From Palsa-601 sp963801185 (GTDB lineage: Bacteria; Actinomycetota; Acidimicrobiia; Acidimicrobiales; Bog-793): a DNA stretch of 64,000 bases. Below, in pieces: positions 17,666 to 26,968 of this stretch (within the stretch, counting starts at the first letter, position 1; each line of letters opens with the position of its first letter). The position numbers and the translations under genes were made by a program. Location of the stretch: assembly GCA_963801185.1 (NCBI GenBank), contig CAWDDW010000002.1, forward strand, positions 124,001 through 188,000, in the 5' to 3' direction. The notes below the pieces were generated by a model. It was not told the origin of the DNA. It did no database searches and worked only from the letters and a program-made list of their open reading frames with translations.

Positions 17666-18534
17666 CCTTAGGAGGTCCGCTCTACGAGGCACTCCGGTCG
17701 GCGCTCATCGTGTCGGAGCCGGTTGCGCTTGCGACCGTCGTCGCCGTTCGGGGCGAGTCTGCGGGCGCCACCGCTGGGGAGGAGGCCGCCGATCCGGTCT
17801 CGCCCGGGTCGGTCCTCGGCGCAAAGCTCGTGGTCCGGCCGGGCTATGAACCCGAAGCTGCCGGCACGCTCGGCGACGAGGAGCTCGACCGGGTGGTCAC
17901 GCGCGATGCGCTGGCGGCTCTCGAGCGCGGGGTGACGGTCACGCGTCACTACGGGCCACGGGGCGAGGCGCGGCGCGACGAGATCGAGATCTTCATCGAG
18001 TCGTTCGCCCCGCCGCCCCAGCTCATAATCTTCGGCGCGGTCGACTTCACCTCGGCTCTTGCGGCCGCCGGAAAGCAGCTCGGATTCCACGTTACGGTGT
18101 GCGACGCCCGACCGGTCTTCGCAACGGCTCGCCGGTTTCCTGCAGCCGACGAGGTCGTCGTGGACTGGCCGGACCGCTTCCTCGGCAGCGTCGGCGACAC
18201 GCTGGGGCCCCGTGACGCGATCTGTGTCCTCACCCACGACACGAAGTTCGACGTCCCGGCGGTGCTGGCCGCGATGCGGACCCGGGCGGGTTACATCGGA
18301 GCGATGGGCTCGCGGCGTACTCACGAGGCGCGTTGGAAGCGGCTCCTCGAGGCCGGCGCCGACGAGGCTGAGCTGCGGGCGAGGCTCATGAGCCCGATCG
18401 GGCTCGACATCGGCGCCCGCACGCCCGAAGAGACGGCGGTCGCCATCTGTGCCGAGATCGTCTCTGTTCGGGCAGGGGTGTCGGCCGGCGGGTCGTCGCT
18501 GCGGGACGCCTCCGGGCCTATTCACCGCCGGTAG
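17662..18534 (+). CDS. XdhC-family protein with C-terminal Rossmann domain
   Basis: 290 residues. The N-terminal part resembles a divergent XdhC/CoxI domain (ALATVVAVRGESAGA, GSVLGAKLVV). Residues about 110-270 form the XdhC Rossmann domain (LIIFGAVDFTSALAAAGKQ, CVLTHDTKFDVPAVLAA, YIGAMGSRRTHE). The GTG start overlaps the preceding stop. The canonical glycine motif GAGHVA is here GAVDFT, a notable divergence at the nucleotide-binding turn. Its role is Mo-cofactor maturation for the upstream enzyme. Confidence 0.88.
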   Translation: MTLGGPLYEALRSALIVSEPVALATVVAVRGESAGATAGEEAADPVSPGSVLGAKLVVRPGYEPEAAGTLGDEELDRVVTRDALAALERGVTVTRHYGPRGEARRDEIEIFIESFAPPPQLIIFGAVDFTSALAAAGKQLGFHVTVCDARPVFATARRFPAADEVVVDWPDRFLGSVGDTLGPRDAICVLTHDTKFDVPAVLAAMRTRAGYIGAMGSRRTHEARWKRLLEAGADEAELRARLMSPIGLDIGARTPEETAVAICAEIVSVRAGVSAGGSSLRDASGPIHRR

Positions 18535-18634
18535 GCGGGCTGCCGGCGAGCCGCCGGCTGGCTGGGCGGCAGCGTTGGCTTTCCTTGCTTGGCCGCCTGC
18601 CCTCACTCTTGGTCGGCCCGCTCTCCCCTCCCTA

Positions 18635-18680
18635 GGTGGTTGAGACTTTCATCCCGTCAGGGACAACTATCTCAACCACC
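18635..18680. repeat. Dispersed palindromic element, copy 4
   Basis: The clearest copy: GGTGGTTGAGACTTTC against CTATCTCAACCACC, with an inner ATCCCG/AGGGACAA stem. It follows a C/T-rich stretch (about 18570-18634) that includes CTTGGCCGCC, a string shared with the flank of the copy at 30408. It interrupts the hydroxylase operon between xdhC and mocA, so it may attenuate or process the transcript. Confidence 0.8.
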
Positions 18681-18759
18681 GGGAGCGGGGACGGGGACCG
18701 GGCAGCGGCTCAGGCCACGGGCCGCCCCGCACGCCCGCCCCCGCCGCTACGCTCGCCGG

Positions 18760-19320
18760 GTGTCCAGGGCCGCCGTCATCCTCGCGGCGGGTGCGGGATC
18801 TCGCTTCGGCAAACCCGGCGAGAAACTCCTCGCGATAACCCACGACCGTCCACTGCTCGCCCACGCCATCGCGCCGGCCGAAGCAGCCGGCTTCGACGAG
18901 CTCGTCATAGTGGCCGGGTCGACCGACCTGCGGAAGATCGTGCCGGACGATGCCACGCTCCTCCAGAACGACCAGTGGCAGGCGGGTCAGGCCACTTCAC
19001 TTCGTGTGGCTCTGGACTGGTGCCACCGCCAAGGCCACGATGCGGCCGTCATCGGCCTCGGGGACCTGCCGGGTCTGACGGTCGAGGCTTGGCGAGCTGT
19101 CAGGGACGCCCCGGCAGGCCCGATCGTGGTCGCGACCTACGCCGGGCGCCGCGGCCACCCCGTCCGGCTCGACTCGACCGTCTGGCCCTCGCTTCCGATC
19201 GACGGAGACGAGGGTGCTCGCTTCCTGATGGCCAGGCATCCCGAGCTCGTCACGGAAGTAGCCTGCACCGGCAGACCGATCGACATCGATACGCGGGAGG
19301 ACCTCAAGCGATGGAGCTGA
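18760..19320 (+). CDS. MocA/MobA-like molybdenum cofactor cytidylyltransferase
   Basis: 186 residues with the nucleotidyltransferase signature LAAGAGSRFGKPGEKLLA and GLGDLPGLTVEAW (the metal-binding GDLP turn). MocA converts Mo-molybdopterin to the cytosine dinucleotide form used by CO dehydrogenase and xanthine dehydrogenase-type enzymes, which fits its place in this operon. The GTG at 18760 gives a start right at the conserved core; earlier codons in frame would read through the palindromic repeat. The end overlaps coxG by 10 bases. Confidence 0.87.
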   Translation: MSRAAVILAAGAGSRFGKPGEKLLAITHDRPLLAHAIAPAEAAGFDELVIVAGSTDLRKIVPDDATLLQNDQWQAGQATSLRVALDWCHRQGHDAAVIGLGDLPGLTVEAWRAVRDAPAGPIVVATYAGRRGHPVRLDSTVWPSLPIDGDEGARFLMARHPELVTEVACTGRPIDIDTREDLKRWS

Positions 19321-20231
19321 CGAACGATTTCGAAGTGGCGGTCTCGCTGGACGAGGCCTGGAAGGTCCTCACCGACGTCGAGCGGATCGCTCCATGCCTG
19401 CCCGGAGCACAGCTGCAGGAAGTCGAGGGCGACGAGTACCGCGGCATAGTGAAGGTGAAGGTCGGGCCGATCACGGCGTCTTACAAAGGGGCGGCGAGTT
19501 TCTTGGAGCTCGACGAGATGAGCCACCGTGCAGTGCTGAGGGCCGAGGGACGGGAGACTCGCGGTCAGGGCAACGCCTCAGCCACGATTACCGCCATGCT
19601 CGCCGAGACTGCATCTGGCGGGACGAAGGTCTCTGTGGTCACGGACCTGAATATCACCGGCAAGGTCGCCCAGTTCGGGCGCGGCGTGCTCGGCGATGTC
19701 TCCGCCAAGCTGCTCGAGCAGTTCGTATCGAACTTGGAGACGACCGTGTTGACACAGGGAGGCGAGGCCTCGCCCGCCGTGCCCCAGGCCAAGACCGGGG
19801 GTGGGAGAGCTCGCGGCAGCGGAGACAGCACCGGCGATGGCTCCGAGCCGGAGACTGCGCCCGCGCCCGCGCCGAGCCGACCGCGTCGAACCCGCAAGGC
19901 GGCCGCACCCAAGCCCCCCGAGAACGACCAGGGCGCCGAGCCAGCCGCTGCAGCTGCCACCGCCGAGCCTGCGGCTGCCACCGCCGAGCCTGCTACCGAC
20001 GAGACCGCGGGGTCCGCGCCAGCCGACGAGCCGGCCGCCTCCACAGCGACTCCGAGAACGCCCGACGAAGGCGGTGTCCGGCGAATCGACCACCCCGAGG
20101 CGCAGCCGGTCGACCTCGTCGACGTCGCCGGTCCCTCCCTGCGGAGGCGGATCTTGCCCTATGCGAGCATCGCCGGCGGGATCTTCCTGCTCCGCATCGT
20201 CATCTACGCACTCCGTCGCCGGAAGAAGTGA
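19311..20231 (+). CDS. coxG: CoxG-family SRPBCC protein with C-terminal membrane anchor
   Basis: Residues 1-145 form the CoxG START/SRPBCC domain (FEVAVSLDEAWKVLTDVERI, CLPGAQL, GRGVLGDVSAKLLEQF). A 110-residue Ala/Pro/Glu/Thr-rich linker follows, then a single membrane helix ending in RRRKK. CoxG is known to recruit CO dehydrogenase to the cytoplasmic membrane and help deliver quinone, and the linker-anchor plan fits. The ATG at 19311 lies inside the end of mocA. Confidence 0.9.
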   Translation: MELTNDFEVAVSLDEAWKVLTDVERIAPCLPGAQLQEVEGDEYRGIVKVKVGPITASYKGAASFLELDEMSHRAVLRAEGRETRGQGNASATITAMLAETASGGTKVSVVTDLNITGKVAQFGRGVLGDVSAKLLEQFVSNLETTVLTQGGEASPAVPQAKTGGGRARGSGDSTGDGSEPETAPAPAPSRPRRTRKAAAPKPPENDQGAEPAAAAATAEPAAATAEPATDETAGSAPADEPAASTATPRTPDEGGVRRIDHPEAQPVDLVDVAGPSLRRRILPYASIAGGIFLLRIVIYALRRRKK

Positions 20232-20246
20232 CAGCGAGAGCCGAGG

Positions 20247-20726
20247 GTGACGCCTGAGGATCTCGCCATCGTGACCGAGCTTCTCGGACGCCCCCCGCGT
20301 GGCGCGTGCGAGATCGTCGTCCGGGGCCTCGACGGTGCGCCGGTAGTGATCAGAAACGCACCCCACCTCGACGACGGCACCCCCATGCCCACCCTGTTCT
20401 GGCTGATCGGGCGAGCGGAGCGGGACGCCGTCAGCCGCCTCGAAGCCGCCGGTGGGGTGAGGGAGGCCGAGCGTAGGGCCGATCCCGCCGAGGTCGAAGA
20501 GGCTCACGACCGCTACGCCCGGGAGCGAGATCGGGCGATCGACCGAGGAGTACCGCAGGCCCATCGGCCGTCGGGAGGCGTCGGCGGCACGCGGCGCGGG
20601 GTGAAGTGCCTTCACGCTCACCTCGCCTGGTATCTCGCCGGCGGCAACGACCCCATCGGCAGGTGGACGGCGGCTGAGCTGGAGCTTGATCGGTCCAGCT
20701 ACCGTGTCGAAGCCCGTGCCGGCTGA
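20247..20726 (+). CDS. DUF501 protein
   Basis: A 159-residue member of DUF501, a conserved family that usually lies between the FtsB/DivIC gene and ppx in actinobacteria. Visible conserved stretches are LLGRPPRGACEIVVRG, GTPMPTLFWLIG and the C-terminal CLHAHLAWYLAGGNDPIG, whose His/Cys residues suggest metal binding. Its molecular function is not known. It starts at a GTG and its end overlaps the likely ppx start. Confidence 0.88.
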   Translation: MTPEDLAIVTELLGRPPRGACEIVVRGLDGAPVVIRNAPHLDDGTPMPTLFWLIGRAERDAVSRLEAAGGVREAERRADPAEVEEAHDRYARERDRAIDRGVPQAHRPSGGVGGTRRGVKCLHAHLAWYLAGGNDPIGRWTAAELELDRSSYRVEARAG

Positions 20727-21642
20727 CCGGCGTACCTCTCCCGTTGCAGCCGTCGACTGCGGGACGAATTCGACGAGACTGCTCGTCCTCGGTCCCGACG
20801 GGCGGCGCCTCGAGCGCTTGATGCGGATCACTCGGCTCGGTGCCGGGGTGGACCGGAGCGGCATCCTCGACCAGCAGGCCGTCGAGCGGACGATCGCCGT
20901 GCTCCGCGACTTCAAGCGCGTCCTCGAGGAGCACGGGGTGACGCCAGCACACGTACGAGCTGCCGCGACGTCGGCGACGAGGGATGCGTCGAACTCCGGC
21001 GGGTTTCTGAAGGAGGCTGAAGCGATACTCGGCGTGCGGCCCGAGGTGATCGGGGGCACGGAGGAGGGCCGGCTCTCCTACCTTGGAGCGACCGCGTCGC
21101 TCGATCCCGGGGACGGGCCTTACCTTGTGGTCGACATCGGAGGCGGGTCGACCGAGCTGGTCGTCGGGCGCCCGTCCGGAGCAACCGATCCGACGCCAGC
21201 CGCGCTCGCCTCCATCGACGTAGGTTGCGTCCGGGTCTCCGAGCGCTTCCTCGGGAGCGACCCGCCCGAGCCTCGAGAGCTCGCCGATGCCCGGGCGGCC
21301 GTCCGCGAGTTGGTGGAGGGCGTGATGGAGGGCAACGACGGTGGCGAGAGCAGGGAGGCGTGGCGAGCGGGCAAGCGCCTCATAGGACTGGCTGGGACCG
21401 TCTCGGCCCTAACGGTGCTGGCCCTCGGACTCGATCATTTCGACGCGACCAGAGTCCACCACGCCCGAGTCTCCCGCCAGACGATCGCCGAGCTGACGGA
21501 CCGGCTCGCCGCCGTCTCGCTGGCCGACCGACTGCTCATCCCCGGTATGGAACGGGAGCGAGCCGACGTCATCGTCGGCGGCGCGCTCGTGTTGGAGGAG
21601 GTCATGGACGCATTCGGGTATGACGAGCTGCACAGCATCTGA
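20704..21642 (+). CDS. ppx: Exopolyphosphatase / pppGpp phosphohydrolase family (Ppx/GppA)
   Basis: About 312 residues of the ASKHA-fold Ppx/GppA family, with phosphate-1 motif AAVDCGTNSTRLLV, GGTEEGRLSYLGA and phosphate-2 motif VVDIGGGSTELVVG. It degrades inorganic polyphosphate or pppGpp; actinobacterial homologues in this position are mostly short single-module Ppx forms, as here. The start is uncertain: TTG 20686, GTG 20704 and GTG 20713 are all possible inside the end of the DUF501 gene. I prefer 20704. Confidence 0.9.
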   Translation: MSKPVPADRRTSPVAAVDCGTNSTRLLVLGPDGRRLERLMRITRLGAGVDRSGILDQQAVERTIAVLRDFKRVLEEHGVTPAHVRAAATSATRDASNSGGFLKEAEAILGVRPEVIGGTEEGRLSYLGATASLDPGDGPYLVVDIGGGSTELVVGRPSGATDPTPAALASIDVGCVRVSERFLGSDPPEPRELADARAAVRELVEGVMEGNDGGESREAWRAGKRLIGLAGTVSALTVLALGLDHFDATRVHHARVSRQTIAELTDRLAAVSLADRLLIPGMERERADVIVGGALVLEEVMDAFGYDELHSI

Positions 21643-21693
21643 GTCCGACATCCTGGACGGGATCGTGTTCGGGCTGTTGGGCCTCGCCGGCGC

Positions 21694-22980
21694 CTAGCCG
21701 AGAACGATCCTCGTCAAGTCGTCGACGAGTCGCTCGGTGTCGTCGTGCTCGCGTTCTGCCCATTCCCGTCCGGCCCGCCCGAAGGCCTCCCGCTCCGTCT
21801 CGTTGTCGACGAGATGTCGCGCGGCCGCGATCATCTCACCTGGCGCCGAGTACCAGAGGCCGCCATTCGAGGCTTTGGCATGCTCGGCGGCGACTGAGCC
21901 GGCAGGCACCACGACAGGCGTGCCGAACAGCAGCGACTCGATTGCCTCGCGCCCGATCGGACCAGGTGGCCGCACGTCTATGGTCACGACGGCGCCGGCC
22001 ATGAGGCGCCACAGGTTCATCCGGGTCGACGACCACGGCACGTCGAAGTGCCGCCCGTGCTCGGTGACCAACCACTGTCCGCGGCGCACCTCCGCCACGG
22101 AGATGTCACCGAGGACCGCGCGGAGGTAGTCATGTGGCGGCCCCACGCCCGATTGGGGCTCGTCGGGCCAGCCCGAGATGACGAGCAAGTACCGGCCGAA
22201 CGAGGCCACACCCGCAAGGCCGGAGTGGGCCGCTTGGCGGTTGACAGGAAACGACAGGCGCAGGCGGTGCAGGATCTCGGGATGGCGCGAGCCGACGCTT
22301 TCGGAGAGCAACCTGTGCTCGGCCACCGAGAAGGCGCCCACGGCGTCGACGATCTCGGACAGAGGCTTCATGGCGTCCGATGAGAGCGCCGCGTCGTTGC
22401 CGAGCAAGGGGAGCACGATGACCCGAGGCCTCGAGGCGCCGAGGGGGAGTGCGACGGCCATCCACAGCGTTTCCACCCCGGCGAGCACGACCACGTCCGG
22501 CTTGAGGTGGTCAAGGATGCCGAGCGCCTCGGAGGATGGTTGCGCGTCGGTGGCGAGGAGTTGGGACGCGATCGTCTCGGACAAGCTTGCCCGCGAGGAC
22601 GGAGATCCGGGTTGGCGCGCGAGTGAGGCCCGGAGAACCTGCCCGAGCCGCGGAGATGGCGGTCGCGCTGTGGAGGAGTGGATTGGGAATATGCCGTCCC
22701 ACCGTCGCCAGGGCGGCAAGTTGTCGGAGTGCGATCGGTCGTCCAGGCTGACGACGACGACGTCGGCGTTGAGCGCGATCGCTCCGGCGACGAGCCTGAT
22801 TGCCATCCGCCGCTCGCCCCAGTCGAGGCCCCAGCCCGCTACGACGATTGCGACCAGCGAACGGCTCGTGCGAGGCTCCGCGAGCGCCGGGTCGAGGTTC
22901 ATGCCGGCGACGTCAGCCTCCTCGACATCAGCCTCCTCGACGTCAGCCTCCTCGACGTCGGCCTCCTCGGCGTCAGCCAT
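21694..22980 (-). CDS. Glycosyltransferase (GT-B, GT4-like)
   Basis: 428 residues with the GT-B plan: an N-terminal Rossmann half and a C-terminal half ending in PPGPIGREAIESLLFGTPVV, typical of the nucleotide-sugar site in GT4 enzymes. The first 25 residues are a repeated Glu/Ala/Asp/Val string (EEADV four times) coded by 15-bp tandem repeats, so an internal ATG at 22902 (MNLDPAL) may be the true start. It overlaps the upstream hypothetical gene by 8 bases and belongs to a minus-strand envelope glycan unit with the two genes upstream. Sugar donor and acceptor are unknown. Confidence 0.75.
   Translation of the reverse strand: MADAEEADVEEADVEEADVEEADVAGMNLDPALAEPRTSRSLVAIVVAGWGLDWGERRMAIRLVAGAIALNADVVVVSLDDRSHSDNLPPWRRWDGIFPIHSSTARPPSPRLGQVLRASLARQPGSPSSRASLSETIASQLLATDAQPSSEALGILDHLKPDVVVLAGVETLWMAVALPLGASRPRVIVLPLLGNDAALSSDAMKPLSEIVDAVGAFSVAEHRLLSESVGSRHPEILHRLRLSFPVNRQAAHSGLAGVASFGRYLLVISGWPDEPQSGVGPPHDYLRAVLGDISVAEVRRGQWLVTEHGRHFDVPWSSTRMNLWRLMAGAVVTIDVRPPGPIGREAIESLLFGTPVVVPAGSVAAEHAKASNGGLWYSAPGEMIAAARHLVDNETEREAFGRAGREWAEREHDDTERLVDDLTRIVLG
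22911..22970. repeat. 15-bp tandem repeats at the glycosyltransferase 5' end
   Basis: Four units of CGTCAGCCTCCTCGA, with single-base variants (CATCAG, CGTCGG). On the coding strand they encode the EEADV repeats at the protein N-terminus. The 15-bp length keeps the frame when copy number changes, so slippage would only change tail length. Confidence 0.85.
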
Positions 22981-23413
22981 CGATGCGTTCGTCGATGTGA
23001 TGCGCGAAGTCGATCATGTCGTGGCGCACGGCCCCGATCATGCGGAGTTGGTTCGTGGCGACGTCGTCCACGCGCCTGCTGACGACGTCTATTGCGCGGG
23101 TGTTCACGCCGAGGTAGTCCTGCAAGCGCGAGAAGTACGGAGCGAGCACTGCCATTATGAGCCGGTGCTGGAGCCGCTTCACGAGACCCTTCACTCCCCG
23201 CTCGGGCGGCGGCGCCAGCAGCGCGTCGAGGTCCCAGTTGCCGTGAAGCCAGACGAGATGCTCGTTGGTGTGCACGGGCGGGCGGATCGCCTCCGCCAGC
23301 GTGCCTTCGAAGGATTCAGACGGGATCCAGCTGCGGGGTGGTACCCGCCGCGCCTGACGGGCCAACCTCAGCTCGTCGACGACTTGTTGAGCATCGACCG
23401 GAATGTCTCCCAT
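22973..23413 (-). CDS. Hypothetical protein of glycosyltransferase clusters
   Basis: 146 residues, not assigned to a characterised family. The middle (GVKGLVKRLQHRLIMAVLAPYF) and the helical tail (NTRAIDVVSRRVDDVATNQ) resemble the non-catalytic helical segment found beside methyltransferase or glycosyltransferase domains in bacterial surface-glycan clusters. It has no signal peptide and a probable coiled coil near the C-terminus. It overlaps both neighbours, by 8 bases downstream and 46 bases upstream, which argues for coupled translation. Confidence 0.6.
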   Translation of the reverse strand: MGDIPVDAQQVVDELRLARQARRVPPRSWIPSESFEGTLAEAIRPPVHTNEHLVWLHGNWDLDALLAPPPERGVKGLVKRLQHRLIMAVLAPYFSRLQDYLGVNTRAIDVVSRRVDDVATNQLRMIGAVRHDMIDFAHHIDERIDG

Positions 23414-26167
23414 CGCTCTTCGTCCTCCTCGTGTGGGAGCCGGCAGAACGAGTCGAACCGGCCCAGGTTCGGGTTGTAGTACGGATCGCCTTCAAGGAGC
23501 AGGTCGCGCCAGCGCGACCGGAAGTAGGGGGAGCTCCTTCGCATCGTCTGTGTGGCCTCGGCTCTTCGACTCGTGGTGCACGAGCTCCGCGAGCGGCGTG
23601 TAGATGACGAGCAGGTCCTTCTCACGCACTCTCAGGCAGTAGTCGATGTCGTTGAAGGCGACTGGCAGCGACTCGTCGAAGCCCTCGAGAGACTCGAAGA
23701 CCTCCCGCCGGCTCATCATGCAGGCACCGGTCACGGCCGAAGTGTTCCGCACGACACTGAGGCTCGAGAGGTAGCCCGGGCGGTGCCCCTCGATGCCCTG
23801 TTGGACGTGCGCCGCTCCCCAGCAGACGCCGACCGCCACCCCGCCGTGCTGCACCGTGCCATCGGGGTACATGAGCCGCGCACCGACGGCGCCGACGTCC
23901 TCGCGCTGGGCCTGGGCCACCATGTGGGCGAGCCAGCGGGGAGACCGTGCCTCCACGTCATTGTTGAGGAACAGGAGCAGGTCCCCCCGCGCCTTTTCCA
24001 CCGCCTCGTTGTTGATCTTTACCCAGTTGAACGGCCCCGGGGCCTCGAGGAGGCGTACACGGCGGTCCCGGGCGAGCTCGGTCATGGCCGCCCTCGTCTC
24101 GGGCAGGGCGGAGTCGTTGTCTACGAGCAGGAGCTCGAACTCGTCGTGACCCGGATTGGTGACGAAGGCCCGGTAGCAGGAGACGAGCAGTGACGGCTCG
24201 TCCCGGAAGGGGATGATGGCGCTCACGAGCGGCCGCCCCTTCACCTCCCGGCGGACGTAGTAGCTGCCGGGCACGCGCGGGTGGCGCACGACGTCCGCCT
24301 CGATGCCCCGGCGCTTCACAGCGTCCTCGAGGGCGCGCCTGCCGGCCTCGAAAGCCCAAGGTTTAGCGCTCGGGTCGCCCGAGGCCGATCCGAGAATCGT
24401 CCGCCAGTGGTAAAGGATCTCGGGGACTTGCACGATCTCTTCAGGCGACAGCAGCTCGGTTGCCCGCAGCATCAGGTCGTAGTCCTGCGCCCCGTCGAAC
24501 TCGGATCGGATACCGCCGAGCTCGGCGACGAGAGAGCGGCGGACCACGAAGATGTGGCACATGTAGGCATTCGACAGGAGGAGATCGGGCGACCACGCGG
24601 GCTTGAAGGCGGGCATGAAGCGGCGCCCCTTCTCATCGATCTTGTCCTCGTCGGAGTAGATCAACTGTGCCGCGGGGTTCTGGTCGATAGCGGCGGACAG
24701 CCGGCCGAGGGCCCCCTCGGCCAGCTCGTCGTCGTGGTCGAGAAACACGACGTACTCCCCGCGCGCCCGACCGATCCCGTCGCTCGTCGCGGCTGAGATC
24801 CCGCCGTTTTCCTGGCGCGCGCTGAGAGAGATCCTGGAATCGGAGGCGGCAATCTGCTGGAGATGGGCGAGAAGCGCCCTGTCGCCCGACGCATCGTCGA
24901 CGATCACGAGCTCCCAACGGGCGAAATCCTGCCTGAGGACCGAGGTCACGCATCTGTCGATCGCCCAGACGGGCGTCCGGTATGTCGGGACGACGACGCT
25001 GAAGAGCGGCGACTGGCCATGTGGCGGCTCGGTGGCCGCCGGGGCGATCCCCGGCCCGGACCCTACGTTGATCGGCTCGCCCCGCTGGCGGAGCCACTCG
25101 TGATAACGCTGCTCGTCGTCGGTGGCGTCCTTCGGGTATCCGTCCGATGGCTGATGTGGCGCGCCCGGCTCATCACTGGCGACGAGGTCCGCGACTTGCC
25201 GGCCGAGCCACTCGAAACCCGACCAAAGCCTGCCGAGCTCATGGCGATGCCGGAGGTGGCTTTCGGTCCACTGGGACTCGGGGCCGAGATCCGGAGGCTC
25301 GAAGGAGTCGTGCGGACCGCCCATGCCGACCAACGCGTTGAAGATCGCCCGCTGGCTCGGCAGGACGGGTGAGTCCTCGTCGTCGTGCCCCGTGCGTTCA
25401 TGGCGCATCGCCGGATCGAGTGACGACTTGGCAAGCGTGGCGGGGATGCCGAGCCCTCTCAGCCAGCCGGCGAGCTCCTGTCTCCACTCGGTCGGTCGGT
25501 CGAGGGCGTCCTCGAACGACGAGACGAAGGCCGGCAGACCCGCGATGCCGGCCACCGACTGGCGGTAGTAGCGCTCCCAGAGGGCCAGGGAGGTCGTGAT
25601 GGCGAGCGAGTTCCGGCGGTCGAGAGACTGCGCCACCTCGAGCGGTTCTCGCACCATCAGGACTGTCGCAAGTGGCCGGTCGAGCGCGGATCGCCAGAAC
25701 GGGAGCAGCAGCGCGGTTCGGGGATCCTTCCAGACCACCGGGGAATCAGGTGCGCCGAACGCCGCTTCGAACACGGTGCGCGCCCGATCGCCATACCCGG
25801 CCAAGTCGGCCAGTACTTCCGGCCCGATCTCGCCGAGATCCGGCGGGTCGTCCCATGACCGGCCTATGTGACCGAGGATCTCGTCGGACAGCCCCATCAG
25901 CGACTGGCTCTCGAAGTGCCCCAGTTCGTTCCCGAAACGCGCCCCGAGCAGATCCTCGTCTCGCGGCAGCGCGAGCCCGAGCTCGGCGAGAGTCGACGCC
26001 GTCGCGGACGTGCCGCTCCGGTGCATGCCGACGACGAGGACACAGGGTGGGCGCACCGGGACCGGGTCGACGCTCACGCCGGTCTCCTCGTCGTGAGCAC
26101 GGGCACCTGCTAGATCACCCGTCCGTTGTCTGCCAGAATTCGGCTCGGAAGGGTGGGATGAGGCCAT
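23368..26167 (-). CDS. Sulfotransferase-GT2-GT2 fusion protein (one-base frame break near the end)
   Basis: A multidomain enzyme of about 932 residues if repaired. Residues 40-290 are a sulfotransferase-like domain with the PAPS loop VVGMHRSGTSATAS. Two GT2 domains follow: the first has SVVVPTYRTP and FLDHDDELAEGAL, the second SAIIPFRDEP, LFLNNDVEA and ARLMYPDGTVQHGG. The main frame derails at a CCCCC run (about 23529-23533); the next frame continues YFRSRWRDLLLEGDPYYNPN, the family's C-terminal motif. The span of 2800 bases is one over a multiple of three. Start choice is weak because the ATG at 26167 lacks a clear ribosome site. The likely role is building a sulfated surface polysaccharide. 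Confidence 0.85.
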
Positions 26168-26295
26168 GTTAGGGGGTTGGGGAGTGGGCTTCCGGAGCGG
26201 CTCGGAGCCGGTCTCTTGTTCGTAATACTACGCGTGGGTGCTCGGATCTGCGACGATAGACGGGTGCAGACTCTGGTTGGAACGCGCAGGGTGGC

Positions 26296-26967
26296 ATGCG
26301 CCAGTTGATCGTTCCGGGCAAGTCGGCTGAGCTCCTCGGGAGACGGGTGCGCCTCAGGCCGCTTCAAGAGAGCGATTTCGAAGCCTGGTACGAGATTCGC
26401 ACTCGGTGCCGTGACTGGCTGTTGCCGTGGGAGCCCCGTGCCGCGGGCGCGCCGTACCCTGTGGAAGACCATCCCAACTTTCTCGCACGAGCCTCCATGC
26501 GGGAGAGGGAGCGGCAGCTTGGCACGGGCTACGGTTTCGGAATCTTCGCAGGCGGCCGCTTCGTCGGGGAGATCAACATCTCCTCGATCCAGCGTGGACC
26601 GTTCCAGAACGCCTACCTCGGCTACTGGATGGACCAGCTCCAGGCTGGTCGTGGCTACGTGCCCGAGGCGTGCGTGGTGCTGTTCCGCTTTGCTTTCGAG
26701 GAGCTCGGCCTGCACCGCCTTCAGATCTCGATCATCCCGCGTAATCGCCCGAGCCGTCGTGTCGCGCAGAAGCTCTGGCTCCGCGGCGAGGGGATCGCCT
26801 TGCGCTACCTCGAGATCGACGGGCGATGGGAGGACCACGTCAGGTACGCCATCACGGCGGAAGAGTGGAGCGAGCGCAGGGATCGATACGTAAGGCAGTG
26901 GTTGAGCGGGCCGCAGGTGCTCGGGCCAGGCGTCAGCGGGGACGTGGCCGGCGGGAGTCTCTCCTGA
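26296..26967 (+). CDS. GNAT N-acetyltransferase (RimJ/RimL-like)
   Basis: 223 residues with GNAT motifs: VRLRPLQESDFEAWYEIR at the N-terminus, FVGEINISSIQRGPFQNAYL, the acetyl-CoA loop QAGRGYVPEACV and LHRLQISIIPRNRPSRRVAQ. This set is closest to the ribosomal-protein alanine acetyltransferase group, whose members also modify other amines, so the substrate is open. It is divergent from the sulfotransferase fusion and convergent with the epimerase gene, whose end is one base away. Confidence 0.85.
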   Translation: MRQLIVPGKSAELLGRRVRLRPLQESDFEAWYEIRTRCRDWLLPWEPRAAGAPYPVEDHPNFLARASMRERERQLGTGYGFGIFAGGRFVGEINISSIQRGPFQNAYLGYWMDQLQAGRGYVPEACVVLFRFAFEELGLHRLQISIIPRNRPSRRVAQKLWLRGEGIALRYLEIDGRWEDHVRYAITAEEWSERRDRYVRQWLSGPQVLGPGVSGDVAGGSLS

Positions 26968-26968
26968 G

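Noticed and set aside
13646..20231. True CO dehydrogenase (form I coxMSL)
   Set aside because: The catalytic loop is AYRGAGR rather than AYRCSFR and the gene order is L-S-M.
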